The translations under genes and the position numbers were made by a program. Below the pieces are notes generated by a model. That model worked only from the letters and a program-made list of their open reading frames with translations, ran no database searches and was not told the origin of the DNA. From positions 117,980,368-118,044,367 of the forward strand of contig NC_058337.1 in NCBI RefSeq assembly GCF_905475395.1: a stretch of DNA of 64,000 bases. Direction: 5' to 3'. Shown here in pieces: positions 60,076-64,000 of the stretch (positions are counted from its first letter, which is position 1; each line of letters opens with the position of its first letter). This DNA comes from Chrysoperla carnea. Taxonomy: Eukaryota > Arthropoda > Insecta > Neuroptera > Chrysopidae.

Positions 60076-60246
60076 TATAATAGAATATATGCAATGCTCA
60101 TTAAAGTTATGTATCTTAAAAAATTTGACCCATCATCCTGTGCAAAATTTCAAATCGATATTCCTATAAATAACGAAAATTTGAGGGTGTCTTTATCTTA
60201 AATGCGACACACTGTATAAAAGAATATATGCAATGCTCATTATAGT
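59969..60246. repeat. 139-bp tandem duplication of the MITE right end and flank
   Basis: 59,969-60,107 and 60,108-60,246 are near-identical direct copies (ATGTATCTTAAAAA-TTTGAC ... GACACACTGTATAA-AGAATA ... TGCAATGCTCATTA). The duplication includes the MITE terminus and about 30 bp of host DNA, so it arose after insertion and left a second copy of the right terminal repeat ending at 60,214. Confidence 0.9.
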
Positions 60247-61920
60247 TAAAAAAGTTGTATAACATACATAATTATCACAAATTTTTCATTCATTTTTATA
60301 TTATAAGAAAAAAAAAGAAAATTTATAACTTTATTTACAAATGATTATTATAAAAAAATAAAAATAACCACAAAAAATATTTAACCAAAATTGAAATCGA
60401 TTTAAAAGAAAATAGCCTACATAAATTTTCATTGTATAATTCTGTCATTTTCATATTACTATAATGCCATAATTTATGTAAAAACAAAAATATATAACAC
60501 ACTCAATCTAAACGGTCGTTGGCATCATCATTTTTGTTAAAAAATAAAGAGGATCATGTTAAATACATGTGTTATTGGTTGTATTTTTTATGTAGTGTAT
60601 GTACAATTATGGACAAAAATATTGAACCAAATTGGTAAATATATTATCCATGGTATCGTAAAAATATCACATCAAAAGGATATATGTATAATTGTACTGG
60701 GGATAAAATCCTTAGAAGAAAATTTTTGAATCAGGCGAGACAGGGCTTTGTAAAGTTTTCTTTATTTAGAATTTCTCGAGTAATGTTAGCCAAATCGAAA
60801 TTTTTTCTATAGTAAAATTGTTTGATATAGTTCACTTTCCTAGCATTTTGTTCTGTAAGTTTTGCAATTATTTACGGAGATATTTACATTTAATGTTGTA
60901 AAATACAGAATTTTTAACTGTTCAACAGAAACGCACGTTCCCAAAAAACGTTTTCTTAGGATCATCTTTAAACCGTGTATATGCATTCTCATTAATACCC
61001 ATTATAAGTAGGTAAATTTTTTAACACCGCTTACGTTGTTGACCCGTTATCACTCGCATTATATGACAATTTTGCTCACGCTAGATTTAAAACATAAATA
61101 ACTTTTATTTTTCAAATGGTATATGTGGTTGAAACTTTTTCTATCTTCATGGAATTCCTATTGGATAATTTTTTTGTGATTTAACAAGTACAAATAATTT
61201 TTTATGTACTACTGAAAAAAAAAAAAACATACATTTTCCATTCCCTATGTGAAAAATGGTTGAATTGGAGTTAATTATAGAGTATTATATATATACTAGC
61301 AGAGTGAAGTTCCTGTACACATGCGGGGTTGATTTCATTTTTTATATTTTCAATAGGTAGTACTATATAATCCATTGAATAAAAACACCTGCGGTCATTC
61401 GTGATACAGTAAAGGAGATTGCAAGCAAAAAAAAAATTGTTGTATACATGATATCTTTTATGGTAGCAGTAGAAATTGAAAAAAAAACCACTCTCTTAAG
61501 ATCATTTTTACGTTTTTCCATAAATAATTTATAATTCTTCGTATAAGAGAAATGAAGAAAATGATTTTTTTTTAGTTTGATTTATTATTCTTATTTAATA
61601 ATAAACTCATCCCCGCAACATAGAAATAAATCAATAAGAAACTTTTGTAATCTGTCAATATATAATAATTTTCGTTTGAAAATTGTTTATAAAATAATGC
61701 ACTGATAATGAGATTTTTCTTCCGTTTTTCAGACAAATTGTACACATTAGATACTTTTTTTAACCCATTAGCACTTGTGTTATGAGCATTTTGCTCACGC
61801 TCGATTTAAAACAAAAATTTTTTATAAACTTTTATTTTTCAAGGGATATATGCGGCTGAAACTTTTTTATTTTCATATAATTTTATCTATTTTCGAACTA
61901 TGAATTTTTCAGATTTTTTC
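60247..61920. other. No gene; contains one member of a dispersed repeat pair
   Basis: The segment 61,035-61,145 (GACCCGTTATCACTCGC ... TTTTGCTCACGCTAGATTTA ... GAAACTTTTT) matches 61,765-61,875 with about 80% identity by eye. The rest is AT-rich and unremarkable. Confidence 0.55.
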
Positions 61921-62795
61921 AACTTATCTACAGTTCGTAAAAATTTTTTTTCTCAAGGCCTTCAGAATTTTGAACGCGCGAAATATTAGGTGCATGTGCA
62001 GAACGCGTGAGCAAATCTCTCTCCATCTCATTAAGATTCAAACCTCTGTTGAGAATTACCGAACGGTTGATGTAAATCAATAATACAAATAATAACTTGA
62101 TATTGTAGAAAAAATTTTCGTAGAAAGATCTACAATCTTTTCTACTCCCCCTCCCCTTCTTAATTATTCTTCAGTTGATATCCACTAATATAAAATACAG
62201 TACCTAATCAAGTTTTCGTACAGTTTCTATTCGAAATGCATTCTTGTATTCACTTTAAAATTCTTCATTTGCCCGTTCAATTTTATTATTCTTTTATCAT
62301 TTATTATTTTCGGTGAATAGAAACTTCTTTCTTTCTCCTCAACTTATCTACAGTTCGTAAAAATATTTTTTTTCCCAAGGCCTTCAGAATTTTGAACGCG
62401 CGAAATATTTGGCGCATGTGCAGAACGCGTGAGCAAATCTCTCACCATCTCATTAAGATTCAAATCTCTGTAGAGAATTGCCGAACGGTTGATGTAAATC
62501 AATAATACAAATAATAACTTGATATTGTAGAAAAAATTTTCGTAGAAAGATCTACAATCTTTTCTACTTCCCCCTCCCCCCTTCTTAATTATTCTTCAGT
62601 TGATATCCACTAATATAAAATACAGTACCTAATCAAGTTTTCGTACAATTTCTATCCGGAATGCATTCTTGTATTCACTTTAAAATACTTCATTTGCCCG
62701 TTCAATTTTGTTATTCTTAAGTCTTTTTTCAATATTTTTGTGGATCTCAAGATATGCAATTTTTATATTTTCAATGAATAGAAACTTCTTTCTTT
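61921..62795. repeat. Two-copy tandem duplication, about 420-450 bp unit
   Basis: 61,921-62,340 and 62,341-62,795 start alike (AACTTATCTACAGTTCGTAA) and end alike (AATAGAAACTTCTTTCTTTC). They share GAATTTTGAACGCGCGAAAT, GTGCAGAACGCGTGAGCAAA, TTGATGTAAATCAATAATAC and AGATCTACAATCTTTTCTAC. Identity is high (well above 90% over the first 370 bp). Copy 2 has about 30 bp extra near its end. No coding sequence. Confidence 0.9.
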
Positions 62796-63270
62796 CTCCA
62801 TGACAGAAGCGAAAAAACGGAGCTCAAATGTATCATCATCTTACGGTCTATTCATATATAGAGGTTGTCTGAAGTTCACTTTTTTATACTTTCAATTCAT
62901 ATTTGACAAATTTTATTAAAGTCTATTATTAAGGATTATCCCTTATTATAAAAATGTTTCACAAGGATTTCATCAAAATCAGATTTTCAATTATTATTTT
63001 TCGTGTCGACACACTTTAAATGTCGTATAACCAATATTTAGAAATGTTCTTTTCGGCAGATTTGTCATTTATTTTCGTTTTCTTTATGATTTGTGAACGA
63101 CACAGTACTATTGTCGATTCGAATATGCTGTTTTTTAACTTGTTTCTGATAGAAAATTACTTTTATCATCCAGAAAATTGAAATTGTAAATTATATTTTG
63201 GATATCCTTGTTTTAAACAGAGTCATCCCACTCTATAAACGGTCTAATCATTCTCTAGACCACTGCTGTT

Positions 63271-63745
63271 TTTGAAGTGACAAATTTTGGTGTTGGACAC
63301 TTTTGGGGCGGGGACACGTAGTAAATGCACGAAAGCTTAAAGTTAAGAAATATTGATGAACTACTTGTTAAACAAAACAATTAATGGGCGACCCATAAAC
63401 GGGAAAACACGATTACTATAAAAAAAACGTTGATTTATTTTAGGGCAGTTTTTTACGGATCCCCGCACTGTATTCATCCCACATTTCATGGCAGCAGCTC
63501 TATCTAAATCATAAAATATTAGCAAATGGTCTCTGAAACAAAACAGTTTGGGATATACATAGTTCTATTGAGAGAATTAATTTCATTTTATTTCTCTGGA
63601 ATATTCATACCTAAGTGTGTGAGGAGGGGACTTCCTGTATTGGCAAATATTTTCTGAAACAATATTTCTTTAAACACATTAACAAAACAACAAAAAATTT
63701 TGGTGACAAATTTTGGTGTTTGACACTTTTGGGGCGGGGATGAAG
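63271..63745. repeat. Pair of 40-bp direct repeats
   Basis: GTGACAAATTTTGGTGTT-GACACTTTTGGGGCGGGGA occurs at about 63,275-63,314 and 63,702-63,741 with one or two differences. These could be ends of an unrecognised element of about 430 bp. No coding sequence lies between. Confidence 0.7.
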
Positions 63746-63804
63746 CATTGAGCTCGCGTGACGGTCGTAAAAATTCGCTAAAAATTCAATTTGAATTAAA
63801 CTTG

Positions 63805-63880
63805 CTTGGTAGATCAGTGTCAGGGCGTCTGGACTACCATTAAAAACCTGCGTTCGAAACCCAAACCAGTTAAAATATTT
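63805..63880 (+). mobile_element. tRNA-like head of a possible SINE
   Basis: GGTAGATCAGTGTCAGGGCG, then 25 bp later CCTGCGTTCGAAACCC (a good B box), then an AT-rich tail with T-runs. The A-box half is weaker, and the sequence does not fold into a full tRNA. Probably a tRNA-derived SINE different from copies A and B, continuing to or beyond the window edge. Confidence 0.45.
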
Positions 63881-64000
63881 TTATTATTATTTATAATAGT
63901 TTTTTATACCCACGTTATTTAATTTTAATTTAAAAATTTTAATTATTAATACTATAATTAATTGGGTTTTTTCATGAAAATGATAAAAATGATTGTGCAC

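Noticed and set aside
1..64000. CRISPR array, prokaryotic operon, integron or phage
   Set aside because: Spliced animal genes dominate. No regularly spaced repeats, ribosome-binding sites or prokaryotic gene density are seen; the tandem repeats found have only two copies.

Overview
The window reads as AT-rich (roughly 70% A+T by eye) nuclear DNA of an insect. Support: short coding exons with GT-AG introns, animal-specific neuronal and endosomal genes, an insect-type digestive serine protease pair with TATA boxes, a nuclear tRNA-Lys, and many DNA-transposon, SINE and non-LTR retrotransposon remnants. The order cannot be fixed from the sequence alone. Nothing bacterial, no CRISPR array and no operon is present.

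Layout. (1) 1-6.1 kb is compact: a doubtful small plus-strand ORF, mitochondrial ribosomal protein L55 (minus, two exons), and head-to-head with it a six-exon SNX7/SNX30-type sorting nexin (plus, 478 aa). (2) 6.1-18.6 kb has no gene I can support, only repeats and a retrotransposon relic. (3) 19.0-39.0 kb, minus strand, is one large gene: 21 coding exons that join in frame into 1592 codons plus the stop codon. It carries a PDZ domain, a Ser-rich linker, a C2 domain, a RhoGAP domain and a low-complexity tail, and is the insect ortholog of the synaptic scaffold syd-1 (Drosophila RhoGAP100F). Its start codon is not among these exons, so at least one 5' exon lies above 38,959, inside or beyond the window. 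(4) 40.1-45.3 kb, plus strand, holds two five-exon chymotrypsin-family proteases whose predicted proteins differ at one signal-peptide residue; they may be nested antisense in the first intron of syd-1. (5) 45.4-64 kb has no protein gene I can support. It holds a tRNA-Lys(TTT), a relatively GC/CpG-rich block, SINEs, MITEs and tandem duplications.

Main points of interest: the protease pair shows a near-identical 707-bp 3' block with identical introns inside diverged flanks (gene conversion or very recent exchange); syd-1 has a 65% GC exon in an AT-rich locus, with two acceptors 10 nt apart of which only one keeps the frame; a degenerate hammerhead-ribozyme-like fold lies in a syd-1 intron; there are several structurally complete non-autonomous transposons with visible target-site duplications, including a 596-bp hAT-type element nested in an AAGACC-rich repeat; and there is a tRNA-headed SINE family. 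I found no convincing new multi-gene system.
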